DNA of 64,000 nt from Mytilus edulis (Eukaryota; Mollusca; Bivalvia; Mytilida; Mytilidae), in contig NC_092349.1 in NCBI RefSeq assembly GCF_963676685.1, positions 55,565,232 to 55,629,231 of the forward strand. The letters run 5' to 3'. The notes below the pieces were generated by a model, which saw nothing but the letters and a program-made list of their open reading frames with translations, was not told the DNA's origin and ran no database searches. Positions 31,051 through 41,960 of the stretch are shown here, in pieces. The stretch's first letter is position 1; each line of letters starts with the position of its first letter. Made by a program: the position numbers and the translations under genes.

Positions 31051-32309
31051 GTTTCCCCTTACCCGACTGAGGTTGTTAGGGTATGGGTAGGTAGGTAGGC
31101 AAATTATTTTATTTTATTCCTTGATATGGTTTTCTATATTGAATTTGTATAAAATTCAACAGGTAAGGCTCAAGTCAAGAAAAGTGGGGTATTCCCGGTA
31201 TTCTAATTCAGTGTACACCCCAGTTTTCTGGTGTTAAAAAAAAAACAGTAAACAGGCTAGGGATCTCCTTATTTTCCTATTCATTTAATGTAATGAAATC
31301 TACAAAAGCACACATTCTACTTGTGATAACAATGCTTAATGATAGCAAGTGTTTTTTTTAGAAAAATCTAGCTTATTTCAAGTCTAATTTGATGCATAAC
31401 TCACAACAAAACAATTCCTTTGTTCACCAATTCATACCTTGATCATCAATTATGAGATGACAAAAAGATACATGTATGTTAATCACTTGGGAATTAAAAT
31501 TCAATGAATAAACATTTTAAATAGAAGTGAACATAATTTAGTTATGTTCAGTTACACCTGGATCATGCAGCTTGGTCAATTGATTCCTAAACAAAGATTT
31601 GTATGTTTTTTTCGAGTTCTAGAAGAAACAAGGCTTCACTTTATATTCATGTTTTGTATTTCCTAAAATACTTTTAATAAGTATTTACGAATTCTACTGA
31701 TGCAGTTATAACGTTAAAACGTGCCCTTTTGTAATTTTCATGCCATAAATTGAAAAAGGAAATCCCATTTAAACTGGTTTTTTTTACAACAGAAAACAGG
31801 GACGTTCCCAGAAAGCAGGGAATACATGTACCCCACATTTCCTGACTTGGTGCCCAACCTGTTCAAAGACAAAGTAGATAGATTTTAAAGCATGATTCAG
31901 ACCATTTTTACTCAAAGTCTTAAAAGATTTTATCCTTTAAACAGGAACAGAGGTTAGACACAAAGCAAATCAAGATGCACTCAGCGGGTTGAAAGATGCT
32001 TCAGGTTTATTTCATTTTTAAAAAAGATCACCCTTGCACACAAACAAATCGTGTGGCAGAGCATTTTGTTTGTTTCCTTGATTCTGAATCATGTAGACGC
32101 TTCTTTGCAAAAATACCTTGATTAAAAGCACTCGTTGACTTAAGCATCAGAAAGGTATCACCAAAAACCAACGCTCGTTGACTACAGCATTGGAAAGATA
32201 ACACCAATAACCAACATAGCAAAAAAAAAAAAAAAATAGTGGACAAGAATGGCCAATAAAAATTTTTGGGTCGTGGTGATTTTACCAGGTCGGTCGTGTG
32301 AGGGGAAAC
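31051..32309. mobile_element. 1.26-kb element with GTTTCCCCTTACCCGAC TIRs
   Basis: The left end gtttccccttacccgactga is matched by the inverted right end (gtttcccctcacacgaccga read on the minus strand). The inner parts keep the CGACCGACC motif also seen in the 10122-10525 element. It encodes no transposase. A second inverted-repeat element (31171-31849) is nested inside. No clear target duplication was found. Confidence 0.6.
31171..31849. mobile_element. 679-bp nested element with ~80-bp imperfect TIRs
   Basis: Left caagtcaagaaaagtggggt then attcccgg, and right (minus strand) caagtcaggaaatgtggggt then acatgtattccc. The similarity continues inward, where 'cagttttctggtgtt' plus an A run at the left answers a T run plus 'acaacagaaaacagg' at the right. 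It encodes no protein. Confidence 0.65.
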
Positions 32310-32446
32310 AAACAATATTTAATTTTTGGCCTTTTAGAAATGAAAAGGCTGATAATTGTTATATAAACATACCCGTGTTCTAATCTGAATAATTACTAAC
32401 TAATTAGCTTTCTTCATTTAAAAAAAATCCCTTTTTATGAAGGAAA

Positions 32447-32629
32447 CAAGAATGTGTCCTCAGTACACGAATGCCCCACTCGCACTATTATTTTCTATGT
32501 TCAGTGGACCGTGAAATTGGGGTAAAATCTCTAATTTGGCATTAAAATTAGAAAGATCATATCATAGGGAACATGTGTACCAAGTTTGAAGTTGATTGGA
32601 CTTCAACTTTAACCTGAAGCGGGACAGAC

Positions 32630-32662
<33 letters not shown>

Positions 32663-32713
32663 CACAGACCAGAAAACATAATGCCCCTCTACTATCGTAG
32701 GTGGGGCATAAAA
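32447..32713 (+). mobile_element. Dispersed mussel repeat with (GGAC)n tract
   Basis: It starts 'aagaatgtgtcctcagtaca', contains 'cagtggaccgtgaaattggg' and 'accaagtttgaagttgattg', then a (cgga)n/(cgaa)n run at 32620-32660, and ends 'ctatcgtaggtggggcataa'. 'tgccccac' near the start and 'gtggggca' at the end are inverted. A truncated copy is at 22141-22260. Confidence 0.75.
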
Positions 32714-33024
32714 AAGGCAGGTATCAGTTGAATTTTCTGCCTTTTTTTCCTTCATATAATGGTGTTTTATTTTAAATACGTAAATTTCACCAATTTTTAG
32801 TGTATTTTTTAATATTATATAACAAAAGTTTTTATATCTCTTTGCAAAACCTTAAACTTTATATAAAAATTACAAGAAATCAAACATATATGATCTCATT
32901 ACATCCTCAGAAAATTCCACACCAATTGCTTCAGTCAATTTTAAGCTTTCTTCATTTAAAAAATACAAACATATGTTTTTGATGCTTTCGTTAACCATCT
33001 GACATATTTTTCACTTACTATAAG
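32714..33024 (-). other. Intron sequence
   Basis: AT-rich; nothing recognised. Confidence 0.5.
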
Positions 33025-33807
33025 CAGTCAGGGGACTTACTTAAATAAGTGATTTTCTAAATCACTGATTCAAGTAACATTATTTCCATAAAGGTTGGAA
33101 GTTAGAGTTGTCTTTCTTTAATAATCACCTATTTAAGTAGTACAAATTAATCACTAGAAGAAGTGATTTAATTTTATTGTAGCTTTAAATATAGAATACT
33201 AATGATCCAGGGACTAATTATGTTTCTAAACTTATCAGAACCAACATCTGTGTTGTCTAGGATGACCAGGTCATTTCAGGTGATGACCTTGTACTGAATC
33301 TAGGATAATGACATAAAAATCACTTGTTTTTAAGTATCAGACCTCAATTTCCTTTCCAAAAATCACTTCTTTAAGTATCATTCTTTTAATAACCCCCACT
33401 AATTTCAACAGCCCCGAACAGTTAAATTTTTATCGCGGAACAGTAGAATTTTATTACATAATTTGAAAGATGAAACCTTGAACTTCACAGGAAAAATACT
33501 CCCACTGCTGGGAAAAATCTTTTAAGAAAGTATCAGTTCATTATGTTAAGCCATTATTATAGCATTTTTTCAACTAAAATAGAATTTTCAACTAAATGAT
33601 AGCATCAAAGGCATAAACCTTGCTACTTAAAAGAAGCAAGAAGTTCATTTTTTTTTAAATTTTACTAATTAAAATACATTATTTAAACCTATGTGTTTAA
33701 AATTTTGAAAAAAATACAAAATCCCAATTTGTGACAAAACCTCAAATTTGCTACTCAAATAAGTGATTTAAAATTAAAATCACTTATTTGAGTAAGTCCC
33801 CTGACTG
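33025..33807. mobile_element. 783-bp TIR element (CAGTCAGGGGACTTACTT), 5-bp target duplication
   Basis: The left end cagtcaggggacttacttaa then ataagtgattttc answers the right end aaaatcacttatttgagtaa then gtcccctgactg, a near-perfect inverted repeat of about 32 bp. ataag is duplicated at 33020-33024 and 33808-33812. The interior carries further aagtgatt/aatcactt copies. It has no coding capacity. It is related at the terminal CAGTCAGGG to the elements at 37242, 48536 and 48921. Confidence 0.9.
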
Positions 33808-33812
33808 ATAAG

Positions 33813-35260
33813 GCTGTTTAAATAAAGAATGTTAGAAAATCAGTAGTGATATCAATTCTAAATTTACAATCTCATAAAAAAATAATGAAAACAGTGAAAG
33901 ACATTTTTGGACATAATTTTTTATTCATAGCACATACAGCTACCATCTTTGGTAGTCATGGTATTAAGAACTAACTTATCATAATACATTATCTGACATA
34001 AAAATATCACATATAGTATCACACAAGAGACTGCCAATGGTTCAAAGAAGAAGGCATCATTTATTTAAATAGCCCAACATGTCTTATATAATATACATGT
34101 TTATGGGTCTAAACAAAGTTTAGGAAAGATTGACTAGTCCCAATAAAATGATACTAGTCCAGGGCATGGGACTTGTGGGTGACAGTCATTACAATGCAGA
34201 CTGTTTAACTTTACACTAAGCAATGCAGAGACATTAAGGTGTCAGGGAGAGCATTTAATTTCATCTTTTACCATGTTAACTAATCATGCTAATTCAGAAC
34301 ATGAAAAGACCTATATTAATTAATTGATGAACAGATATATACTGGTAAATGTTACATAGATTACATGTGGATAAATTATGTATGAATTAATTTAATTGCA
34401 TATCAGATGAAAACTTCCAATAACCAGTGATCTGGAAGGTTTTTTTCACTATGGGCCCAGGGCCCCTCAAAAATAAATTCAATGGGCCATTTAAAAAAAT
34501 AATGGGCCATGTTGTCAAATGAGTGGGCCATTTGAATTGACTTCTGTAAAAAAAAAAAAATATCAGTATATTTTGGTAAAGAGGTGTTGGTACTTTAATA
34601 CCTTTATGATTTTAAATAAAATCATGGATATTGTTCCTGTGTAATTTTGTAATTTCAATTTCAATGAATATACAATAAATTCTTCCAACCCAAACAATAT
34701 TTAAGTTAACCTTTAGTTACAATGTTTAAACTGGTTCTGTTGCCTTGTTCATGTTCATGTTGGTTTTTTTTTGTACATTAAATTTGGGTCTTCGTCGATA
34801 CCATACTTATTCCAGACGTTCCTTATCAGAGGACATTTCAGGCATTTCCTCTGCACTTCTTGTATTATTATAACTTCAACACAGTGACAAGAATAACAGT
34901 ATAGAGTACCATTAATTCATAGAACAAAACAACAAATCGCTGAAGTCATGTTTACAAAATGTCAAAACGAGCCAAAGACCAAAACAATGACAAGGACAGT
35001 TAAGCGTCTTTTATGGAGACAAAAACTATATTCCTAAAAAGTCTTTGGGGTTCTTCAATCGAAATAATATCGAGCTAAACTAAATGAGATTATTATTAGA
35101 GTTAAATCTCGTCTGTACTAGCTATATATATATATAGCCAAATTTCACAAATTTAAAGTTGTTTATAAAAAAAATATATCATGAATGATGGTTAATTACG
35201 TTTTTCGGGTTATCAGTTAGACCGCATGGTTCTATTATTACAATAGGAAATCTATTATCA
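33813..35260 (-). other. Intron sequence
   Basis: Positions 34440-34535 repeat 'atgggccat'-type phrases. On the minus strand 34770-34910 reads openly (QRKCLKCPLI then RNVWNKYGIDEDP) and may be an old coding fragment, but no start, stop or splice context supports it. Nothing else was seen. Confidence 0.4.
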
Positions 35261-35500
35261 TGGGGAAACACCCGAGACGTCCCAAAAATATATAGGTGCT
35301 CCTATTATTGGAGGAACATTACATAGTTGTGTACACACACATGGCGGCACGGAACACAATGGGAAATTCATTTGACGATATCTAAATGTTTGGAAACCAA
35401 GTGAAAAATATCGTGCGCCACGTGGGCGCTTACATGTGTCACTGTATGCGCCATTTCTAGTCAATATGCGCTAAAGGCGCAGGGCGCACGTCCTTCCCGA
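35261..35500. other. GC- and CpG-richer patch
   Basis: This stretch has clustered CpG ('ggcggcacgg', 'cgtgcgccacgtgggcgc', 'ggcgcagggcgcacg') in otherwise AT-rich DNA. It sits just beyond the BTB exon, in the first intron. It could be a promoter or an unmethylated regulatory element. There is no coding evidence. Confidence 0.35.
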
Positions 35501-35817
35501 TCACTGAATAACCATGGCAACTTTTATTTATTTTTTGTTTTTAGATTCCCTTCTGTAGAATTATCTTACAATACATCATGTACATTCAGTGTATTTATTT
35601 CCTGTGAACATGATGATAGACCAAACTGATAACTTATTTTATTGCAAGAATCTGCTGGTAAACTTAAATAGAGACCCATTCGCTTTAACTAAAGTTATTA
35701 TTGGGAAACCATATGTGTCTTCAGACAACGACATGAATGACATGAGAGCATTGTAAGAACACAGTTTTTTGTGGTCATATTGAAATTGTATATGAAGAAG
35801 TTTATCATTACTAGTAC

Positions 35818-36850
35818 CTTTTTGCTGTCTCCTCCACCATCTTCACTGTTGTCACTTTGTGTTTGGTCTGACTTAGTTCCCATCTCTTGGTCATCATTGG
35901 TTTCTCCACTAAATAAAACCATACATTCTGTACAAACTGGTTTGCCTGGATCTGTTACATTTTCCCCTTTATTGACAAATTCTTTTGTACATAGAGAACA
36001 TAAACTGGATTTAGTTTGATCTAGATAAGAAGAAGCAGATTTAGATGGCTGGGCTTCATCTATTCCAGACAACTGTTTTGCAATGGTCAATATCTCAGCC
36101 ATATTAGATGATGTGGCATTGTCATTTGCTTGTGAAGGGTTCTCATTATGGAAAATTTTTCTTCTTTTGTTGCTTCTGGTTTCTCTTCCTGTGGCCATGG
36201 TTGGTGGATCCAAAGATTTGTTGGTCTCCCTTTCTCCTTCTGAATCTTGATTTCTTTTAACTGTATCACCACCAACTTTTACATCACTGCTGTCATTGTT
36301 GAGATCCTCTCCATTATCAACGGTGTTTGTACTGTCAACTAAGTTGTCATCTGGTCCATGATTGACAGATGCCACCAGTGCTGTGATCCCATCCTGGGAT
36401 TCTATTATTTCCTCTTCAACTTGAACAGCACGAAATTGGTTTACGCTTTCCACCTCATAAATAATTTGGTCCTGCTGAATAAAATTTTCAGCAGCAGATT
36501 TTATATTGTCAAGCTCTATCGTCTCACACAAATGTCTAAAATCTACTTCATTCTCTTGAGAAATATTTAACTGTCCTGTATATAGGGTCTGCACCAAACG
36601 GCAAACTGTTTTTAATGAATAATTCTTAAGACTGACATAAACTCTTTCACCTTGACTTTCACACATCAATTGATTCCTTAAATATGGACTTCTACATGCC
36701 ATAAGAACAAGTTTATGAACAAATATGACGCCATCTTTACATTCGAGGCCGGCATCACAGAATGTCCCATCCTGCTGTAGTTCATACATACATTTCGTCA
36801 GGTCCTCTGCATGACTAGGAATGGTAAAGCTGCCTTCCATGTTTCAGCAC
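35818..36850 (-). CDS. Shared 5' exon: BTB/POZ domain, minus-strand gene
   Basis: The acceptor at 36852-36851 ('ttttaaatag') is followed by GTGCTGAAAC and the ATG at 36840. 341 codons run to AAG at the donor (35818; intron GTACTAG), ending in phase 0. The BTB domain spans about 12-120 (FCDAGLECKDGVIFVHKL, then SPYL and LVQTLYTGQL); this fold makes homo- and heterodimers and recruits corepressors or ubiquitin ligases. A low-complexity acidic middle follows with a basic nuclear-signal candidate (RSNKRRK), an EILTIAKQLSGIDE segment and a small zinc-ribbon-like motif C281-x2-C284...C303-x2-C306. Read-through past the donor would stop at 35698 with 39 extra residues. The exon lacks any DNA-binding domain, which the three downstream last exons would supply. 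A non-coding 5' exon must lie upstream of 36852 but was not located. Confidence 0.92.
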
Positions 36851-36852
36851 CT

Positions 36853-37241
36853 ATTTAAAAATACATTAATAATCATGTTAATCTGTAGTATGTAACATGT
36901 TATATTATTCTATACAATTTAAACAGAAAACATCATTCAGAATTTCAGACTATACTCATGATACTAGTTAACTAACAATTTGGTCAAACCAATTTTCAAT
37001 TTGCTTTTGACTTATTTCTGTATCATTTTAATAACTAATGGCAATTATTACATGTATTATGTATTATAATTTATATGACATGAATAGACAAGAGTTCAAA
37101 GTGTTTTAAGGATGATGTACAAATTGTACCTTTGTGTTGAATCAATGTTAAATATATATATATATATATATGGAAATTTTATAGTAAATTCTCATTCTTT
37201 CCCATTGTACTCTCATATTTGGCAATTTGGTACTTGATTGA
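36853..37241. other. Spacer upstream of the minus BTB exon
   Basis: AT-rich with a (TA)n run at 37150-37172. This would be the intron between an unseen 5' UTR exon and the BTB exon. Confidence 0.5.
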
Positions 37242-37965
37242 CAGTCAGGGGTACTACTTGTACAAGTAATTTTTATTTACTTGAAGAAGTAAAAAATATA
37301 TAATATATACATAAATTAAATATTTATAAGTATATTTGTAGGATATTTATACAAGTGAATTTTATTTACTTCTATACATGTAAAGGTAAAAAAATTAACT
37401 AAGTTATCATGGTTATGTCCCTTAGACTTTCAGATTTTTTTACTTGTATGTTAAAAATTCATCTTATCATCATTTCTAAAATTCTCAGGATTTCGTTGCT
37501 CTAATAGAATTTTGATTTGTCTGCCCATTGCAGATGTCTTTACTAATCATTTTTAAGTGTAATTTCATGGACAATGAAAATCCCATTTGTCTGTTATCTT
37601 TAGAACACTGGTTATTTACAAGCCCCAAAGGAGCAATTTTTGAAGGCTTTCGGCAAATACTTCATTTTGTACTTTTAAGATCTTTGTGCAATCAGTTTCT
37701 TTGTTGAATTAATGAGATGAAACATTGTACTCTAATCGAAAAATTATGAGCTAACCTGGGAAAAATCATTAAAGGCATGATTTTACATCTCAAAACTTGA
37801 GAATTTTGGTGGGATTGTAAATTGTTTTTACTAGAATAAGTAAATTTTGCGAAAACTAAGGGGAGATTATTCAAACATTATAATTGACTTACATGTATGT
37901 ATGTATATTTTTATTTACTTCTTCAAGTAAATAAAAATAACTTGTATAAGTAGTACCCCTGGTTG
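37242..37965. mobile_element. 724-bp TIR element (CAGTCAGGGGTACTACTTG)
   Basis: The left end cagtcaggggtactacttgt then acaagtaatttttatttact is inverted at the right end, which finishes cttgtataagtagtacccct then ggttg. The flanking pentamers attga and ataga differ at one position, consistent with an old 5-bp target duplication. The interior ('aaattctcaggatttc', 'agcaatttttgaaggctttc') is shared, in the opposite orientation, with 48536-49857. No protein. Confidence 0.85.
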
Positions 37966-38063
37966 ATAGATAGAGGATTATTGCATGCATTGCTAGCAAT
38001 GATTTCCTTAAAACAAGTGTATTAATTTAGTTATTGCTGAAAACAAATATAAATATATTTCAG

Positions 38064-38161
38064 GGTGCACTCAACGCTAGGGAATCAGCACGAGGTTTTT
38101 TGGAACTTAAAGATTGTTTAGAACTTTTTGTAAAAAATAAACACTACCACATCATAGAAAA
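38064..38161 (+). CDS. Small internal exon (98 nt) of an unrecognised plus-strand gene
   Basis: The acceptor 'aaatatatttcag' and the full-consensus donor AAAA-GTAAGTGAG bound 98 nt that read GALNARESARGFLELKDC then LELFVKNKHYHIIE, ending in phase 2. The following exon at 38770-38814 completes the split codon as AAT and continues without a stop. The peptide looks like an ordinary amphipathic helical segment of a conserved cellular protein, but I cannot name the family. Upstream exons were not found; the 37242-37965 TIR element lies just before it. Confidence 0.6.
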
Positions 38162-38769
38162 GTAAGTGAGTAATCTATGTTTAAAATTTTATAACAAAAA
38201 TCTCTGTATTAAAGGCTGTGGATTTTTTGTTTTGTCACAAAGTCCACTTTTTCTATTAAATGCAATAAAACAGAAAATAATAATGCTTTGCACAAAGTTT
38301 CCCTTGGTCATGTTGGTATGTATGTACAAAATGGCCTATCTCTAGTTGCATATCAGAAAGATGAAATAGTTTTTGGATTTTGATGTGCATTTTTTCCCTT
38401 CATGCAGAATGTGTAAAAATGTGCATTTTTTCCCTTCATGCAGAATGTGTAAAAATTAACAAAGTTGGTATACACTTTGAGATGCTCCTTCTCAGGTAAA
38501 AACAGGTTTGTATTGTCATGATTTTATTGATTGTTCTTGATTGGCATGGACAACAGATATACATTGTAGATCTACACATCTACATGTATTGGTCATGTTG
38601 GTTAGTTAAAGGTAGAACCTGAGTGGACAGTATCAAACATGTCAAATGCTATTCAGGTGTTTGTTTATTTTTACAGCTTCTGCAGGAAGGGAAAAAAATG
38701 CCCATCAAAATCTAAAAGCTATATCATCATTCTGATATGCATAATGCATTTTTAACTTTATATATCTAG

Positions 38770-38814
38770 TGGACATGGTGGATGTCAGGCCTTAAAACTT
38801 TTCAAACTGCACAG
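38770..38814 (+). CDS. Small internal exon (45 nt), same gene as 38064-38161
   Basis: The acceptor 'ttatatatctag' and donor ACAG-GTAAGTCTG bound a 45-nt exon. Joined to the previous exon it reads (N)GHGGCQALKLFKLH and ends in phase 2 (AG). Splice strength and phase agreement across a 608-nt intron support a real gene or a recently dead copy. The next exon was not located; a LINE remnant follows at 38880. Confidence 0.55.
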
Positions 38815-38879
38815 GTAAGTCTGTACACAGACTAGTTTTTGAGGTGAAAATCCTGCCATATTTGTCCATTTAATATGAA

Positions 38880-39190
38880 AAATTTAACATGATTTGCTGT
38901 TGATGGTAGGGATCCCATGTAGCACTGGCATACTCGAGGACAGGCCTCACTAAAGTTGTGTAGGCTTGGCTTTTAACTTCCTGAGGACAACTCCTGAGGT
39001 TCCTATGTAGGAATCCAACAGATCTGGAAGCTTTTGCTGTGGTCTGGTTTATACGTTCTCGCCTTGCTAATCATTCTTATGTATAACCCAAGGTATTTTC
39101 CACCTGGGAGGCTTTCAAGACTTGCAAAGCATGTGTTGTCCTCAGCATAACAAAGTATTTGTTGAGACGACATAAATTAATGTTGTCACA
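38880..39190 (-). pseudogene. LINE (Jockey-like) ORF2 remnant
   Basis: The minus strand reads ARRERINQTTAKASRSVGFL, HRNLRSCPQEVKSQAYTTLV and RPVLEYASATWDP, the thumb region typical of Jockey-group non-LTR retrotransposons. Neither the catalytic RT core nor the ends are present. Confidence 0.75.
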
Positions 39191-39379
39191 TTCCCTCCGT
39201 TTTAATATTCCAAGACGTATATATAAAACAGTAAGTTAACAGAATCAACGTGATAACTAAGCAACAAACTTTTATTTAAGTTCTATAACTAAAATAATTG
39301 TGACAGTGTAGTTGTGTTTCAAAACATCCCCAACTCACTTTCCCATGAAGTAGGTGGAAGTGTAACAGCCACTGTGTTC
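39191..39379. other. Spacer
   Basis: Nothing recognised. Confidence 0.5.
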
Positions 39380-40260
39380 CGTCAGTTACTTTGTTCCAGC
39401 GGAACTTTCAACTAGTTATTTCATTCCGATGGAACTTTCCAACTAGTTGTTTTATTCCGAATGCAGTCGAAAAGTTCCGGAAAAAGTAGCTAGAACAATG
39501 TACATGATGTAGCTAAATGAATAGTTCTGGCTGAACAGAGCAACTAGTTACATGTAGCAAAATTTAAGTTGTATTTCATAGCTCACATAAAACGGAATAC
39601 AATGTAAGTTGCATTATCATGCAAATTTAGTATTCATATAGTACTCTGAAGAGATGGAAGAATACCCCCCTCCTCATGTGGATACTTTTAAAAATATCAA
39701 TTTCAGGTTAATGTATAACAATAACTGAGGCCCGTAGCAAGGAATTTCCAAGGGGGGGTTATATGGACTCACAAACTGGACTTTAACAGTCACAATTCCA
39801 AACAGAACATTGACTTTAACAGTGCTTATTTGTTTTCAAGGGGGGTTTGTCCGCCAAACCCCCCTGGCTACGGGTATGAATAAATTATAACTTATTCTGT
39901 TATTTTACTTTGCATCAATTCTCCAAATGGAACTTTGTGACTGGTTGATAAGTTCTGTTGGAACTTTTTGGCTAGTTTGTTGGTTCTGGTTATGACTAAT
40001 TTGACAAAGAGGAACTTTGAGGTTAGTTTGTTAGTTCCGCATGTTCCGGTTTTGACTAATTTGGCAAAAAAGGAACTTTTTAACTAGTTGATATGTTCCG
40101 TTGGAACTTTTCAACTAGTCACTTTGTTCCGGTGGAACTTTTAAACCAGAGGAAGAACAAAGTAACTACATGTAGGTAATAAGTTCCTCTGGAACTTTTC
40201 GGCTAGTTAGTTCTTTCCGCCCGGAACTTTCCAACGTCGGAACAAAAGAGCATTTACATA
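39380..40260. repeat. Degenerate array of GGAACTTT / ACTAGT motifs
   Basis: The phrase 'ttccggtggaacttttcaac' then 'tagt' recurs at about 39400, 39428, 39460, 39950, 40010, 40075, 40105 and 40130, broken at 39560-39890 by unrelated sequence, part of which reads 'cccgtagcaaggaatttcca'. An inverted single segment homologous to 40127-40258 is at 15060-15200. Confidence 0.65.
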
Positions 40261-40295
40261 AGCGCCCTGCTCACTGTTGGGTTGGTTATTTCATC

Positions 40296-40321
40296 ATGGC
40301 TCGGCCAAGAAAACAGTCTAG
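40296..40321 (+). CDS. Possible first coding exon (MARPRKQSR) with strong donor
   Basis: ATG GCT CGG CCA AGA AAA CAG TCT AG is followed by GTAAGATTT, a near-consensus donor, in a locally GC-richer stretch. It could start an unseen basic protein. It could also be part of the 5' UTR of the plus BTB gene. Spliced to the acceptor at 52418 it would give a 13-codon upstream ORF ending in a TGA that overlaps the BTB start codon. Nothing beyond the donor and start context supports it. Confidence 0.25.
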
Positions 40322-40425
40322 GTAAGATTTTTTCTATAAATGAAAGATAGAAATACTGGTTCAAGCGAAAGCTTAGTTTATTAATTTGTACCATTATTCA
40401 ATATCTCTGTGTCGATATATTTTTC

Positions 40426-40660
40426 TCACTTGCATGACTTGTTACCTATAAATTTTGCCAAGGCATGAGGTTGGTGCATTGATAACTGTTCCAATGAGAA
40501 AATTTCAGGGATTGAATGTTCTGCTCTCCCTTGACAGTCACAAGTATGGTCTTGAGAAACGATGATAGTCCGTTGGAAGGTAACAATAAATGGCTGACCT
40601 GTGTTAAGAGAGAGCACTATCTCTTGCAATTCAAGTAAAATCCTTGTAGATTTCGAAAAA
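40426..40660 (-). pseudogene. Open minus-strand segment, unknown protein fragment
   Basis: ILLELQEIVLSLNTGQPFIV, then TFQRTIIVSQDHTCDCQGRA and EHSIPEIFSLEQLSMHQPHA, reads without stops to 40426. It could begin at an acceptor 'cgaaatctacaag' (about 40655). Composition is coding-like (Cys pair CDC, few Lys runs), but no family was recognised. It may be a fragment of a gene or of a repeat-encoded protein. Confidence 0.3.
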
Positions 40661-41147
40661 GAGCATGCTCAGATGCTAGTATGCCGCTACAAGTCAGCAC
40701 TTGCACCCGTAAAGTGGAAAGGAATTGATGTAAGTTGCAACAGAGACTTATGTCTCTGGTTGTAATAACTTGTTTCCCAATCCACTATAAATAAACCTGT
40801 TTAAACTAAACGGTCAAGACCCCAACACCAAGAATATATTGGTTTGACTAATTGTATGCAAAACCAGTATAAATCTAGCAACCATTTACGTTTCTTACTA
40901 ATGTGGATGTTGGTAAATTTCTAGCCAGTAATCAGGGTTAATGAACTCGATAACATCTTGCCATGGGTCTTAGATGAAAACAAGTCAGTAGACTTACCCC
41001 CTGCCATAGTCCAAATAATTATGATGTCTGGCAAGGCTATATTTTGTTGTTTCTGGGAAGCCTTCCAGCCTGTGTACTTATCCCCGCATATGGGGTCTCG
41101 TAGACACTGTCTTTAAAATAAAACAATAAAGCAAGTTCAAAGCTAAT
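40661..41147. other. Spacer
   Basis: Nothing recognised. Confidence 0.5.
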
Positions 41148-41530
41148 ATAAAAAAGAAGATGTGGTATGATTGCCAATGAGACAACTATCCACAAAAGAC
41201 CAAAAAGACACAGACATAAACAACTATAGGTCACTGTACGACCTTCAACAATGAGCAAAGCCCATACCGCATAGTCAGCTATAATAGGCCCCGATAAGAC
41301 AAATATAAAACAATTCAAACGAGAAAACTAACGGCCTTATTTATGAAAAAAATGAACAAAAAACAAATATGTAACACATAAACAAACGACAACCACTGAA
41401 TTACAGGCTCCTGACTTGGGACAGGCACATACATAAATAATGTGGCGGGGTTAAACATGTTAGCGGGATCCCAACCCTCCCCCTAACCTGGGACAGTGGT
41501 ATAACAGTACAACATAAGAACGAACTATAA
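41148..41530 (-). mobile_element. 5'-truncated '...cttcttttt' retroelement copy
   Basis: It is nearly identical over its length to 8316-8740, from 'aaaaaagaagatgtggtatg' to 'gggacagtggtataacagta'. The similarity suggests recent activity of the family. Confidence 0.75.
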
Positions 41531-41960
41531 AAATCTGTTGAAAAAGGCTTAACTCATCAGATGAACAAAAATATGCTTTTCTATACTAACCCTTTACTAT
41601 ATAGTTTTAGCATGTATAGACTGTCAAAACGATAGTTCATAAATTGTGTTGGTCAGACATGACGCTACCTCGATTTTTTGGTCTTTTGCTTTCATCTTAA
41701 GTTTCCGGTGTACAGACGTCGTCACTTAAGAAGTATGTATCTTCATAGAATCAATTAGACGTACAAATAGACCCAAAAAGAAAACAGCATAACAGAAGAA
41801 CAACGGACGTTAATTAATTTTATTCATTACAATTTTAAACATATTTTATTTCAAAAATTGTGTATATGACATATTCATAGGAATCTTATCAGATTTATTT
41901 ACTCATTCACAATTGCAACAAAGTTGTTCTATTTGTATAAATGATCAGAATTATTTAAGA
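41531..41960. other. Spacer including a dispersed duplicate
   Basis: Positions about 41605-41825 are a diverged duplicate of 12430-12670 (shared 'tagcatgtatagactgt', 'acatgacgctacctcg', 'ttccggtgtacagac'). The rest is AT-rich. Confidence 0.5.

Noticed and set aside
34770..34910. Minus-strand open stretch QRKCLKCPLI
   Set aside because: Short, with a stop upstream, no splice sites and no family recognised.
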